Shown: positions 4,972 to 5,279 of the stretch, one piece after another | Layout: the number at the start of each line of letters is the position of its first letter | Numbering within the stretch: the first letter of the stretch is position 1 | Source of the DNA: Pseudomonas sp. | GTDB taxonomy: Bacteria; Pseudomonadota; Gammaproteobacteria; Pseudomonadales; Pseudomonadaceae | Direction of reading: 5' to 3' | Length of the DNA stretch: 5,279 bases | NCBI GenBank assembly: GCA_003488145.1 | Contig: DNMQ01000217.1 | Coordinates: 1-5,279 of the forward strand | Program-made: the position numbers and the translations under genes | Notes under the pieces: model-generated | What the model saw: the letters and a program-made list of their open reading frames with translations, nothing else | Databases searched by the model: none | Told to the model about the DNA's origin: nothing

Positions 4972-5279
4972 ATGCCGAATCTTACACTTGCCGATCTATC
5001 TGCAGAAATCGATGCCAACGTTCGTCGCGCGCTCGCCGAGGACGTCGGCAGTGGTGACATCACGGCGCAGTTGATTCCAGCCGAGCGGCTGGCGCATGCG
5101 TCGGTCATCACTCGCGAGGAGGCAGTGATCAGTGGAACGGCATGGGTAGACGCCGTATTCCGCCAAGTCGACCCACGCGTTGCGGTTCACTGGCAGGTTG
5201 CCGATGGTGACCGTGTCGCGGCTGACCGGGTGCTGTTCCATCTCGAGGGGCCCGCGCGGGCGCTGCTCACCGGCGAGCG
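4972..5279 (+). CDS. nadC: Nicotinate-nucleotide pyrophosphorylase (quinolinate phosphoribosyltransferase), 5' part
   Basis: The first 102 codons and two bases of the next are present; the window ends inside the gene. NadC converts quinolinate and PRPP to nicotinate mononucleotide, CO2 and pyrophosphate, the step at which the de novo NAD pathway joins the common route. The protein starts MPNLTLADL and shows the family N-terminal domain: EDVGSGDIT (23-31), LIP (34-36), the strand REEAVISG (48-55), DGDRV (78-82), and [12 protein letters not shown] (91-102), whose following Arg (codon cut here) belongs to the conserved ERTALN-type segment near the active site. The catalytic TIM-like barrel lies outside. 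The start is supported by AGGAG 6 nt upstream. It is divergent from the DUF1631 gene, so they share a control region but not a transcript. Confidence 0.95.
   Translation, partial: MPNLTLADLSAEIDANVRRALAEDVGSGDITAQLIPAERLAHASVITREEAVISGTAWVDAVFRQVDPRVAVHWQVADGDRVAADRVLFHLEGPARALLTGE

Noticed and set aside
4761..5057. A 98-codon plus-strand frame in the intergenic region running into nadC
   Set aside because: It starts at GTG without a ribosome site, continues out of frame through the nadC start and coding region, and loses any protein-like pattern there.

Overview
The window reads as an ordinary chromosomal stretch of a GC-rich gammaproteobacterium, most likely Pseudomonas or a close relative such as Stutzerimonas. 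The evidence is the ClpB tail, three tRNA genes with encoded CCA, the NDH-2 and NadC protein sequences, and two lineage-typical genes of unknown function (families I recognise as DUF3094 and DUF1631). Genus is inferred from remembered protein similarity and was not searched.

Layout, left to right: (1) the last 28 codons of clpB (+), closed by a 13-bp hairpin. (2) A tRNA operon (+) with a near-consensus sigma-70 promoter and a GC-rich discriminator, encoding tRNA-Asn(GTT), tRNA-Pro(TGG) and tRNA-Lys(TTT), ended by a 15-bp perfect terminator hairpin. (3) A second, probably bidirectional, terminator separating that operon from the convergent minus-strand genes. (4) ndh (-), a complete 431-residue type II NADH:quinone oxidoreductase. 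(5) A 57-codon minus-strand gene at 1997-2170 for a single-pass membrane protein of DUF3094 type, 53 nt upstream of ndh, with its own promoter and ribosome site and probably co-transcribed with ndh. (6) A 751-residue DUF1631 protein (-), mostly helical with a predicted C-terminal beta domain. (7) A 425-nt divergent intergenic region with several hairpins and promoter candidates. (8) The first 102 codons of nadC (+), quinolinate phosphoribosyltransferase, cut by the window end.

Functionally, ndh oxidises NADH at the inner membrane and nadC makes the NAD precursor nicotinate mononucleotide, so two NAD-related genes flank the unknown DUF1631 gene. Whether this is more than conserved neighbourhood cannot be told from the sequence. 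There is no mobile element, CRISPR array or obvious defence or biosynthetic system. The least explained parts are the small membrane protein paired with NDH-2, the DUF1631 protein with its C-terminal domain, and the structured region between DUF1631 and nadC, which holds a palindrome inside a promoter spacer and a plus-strand terminator with no gene in front of it.
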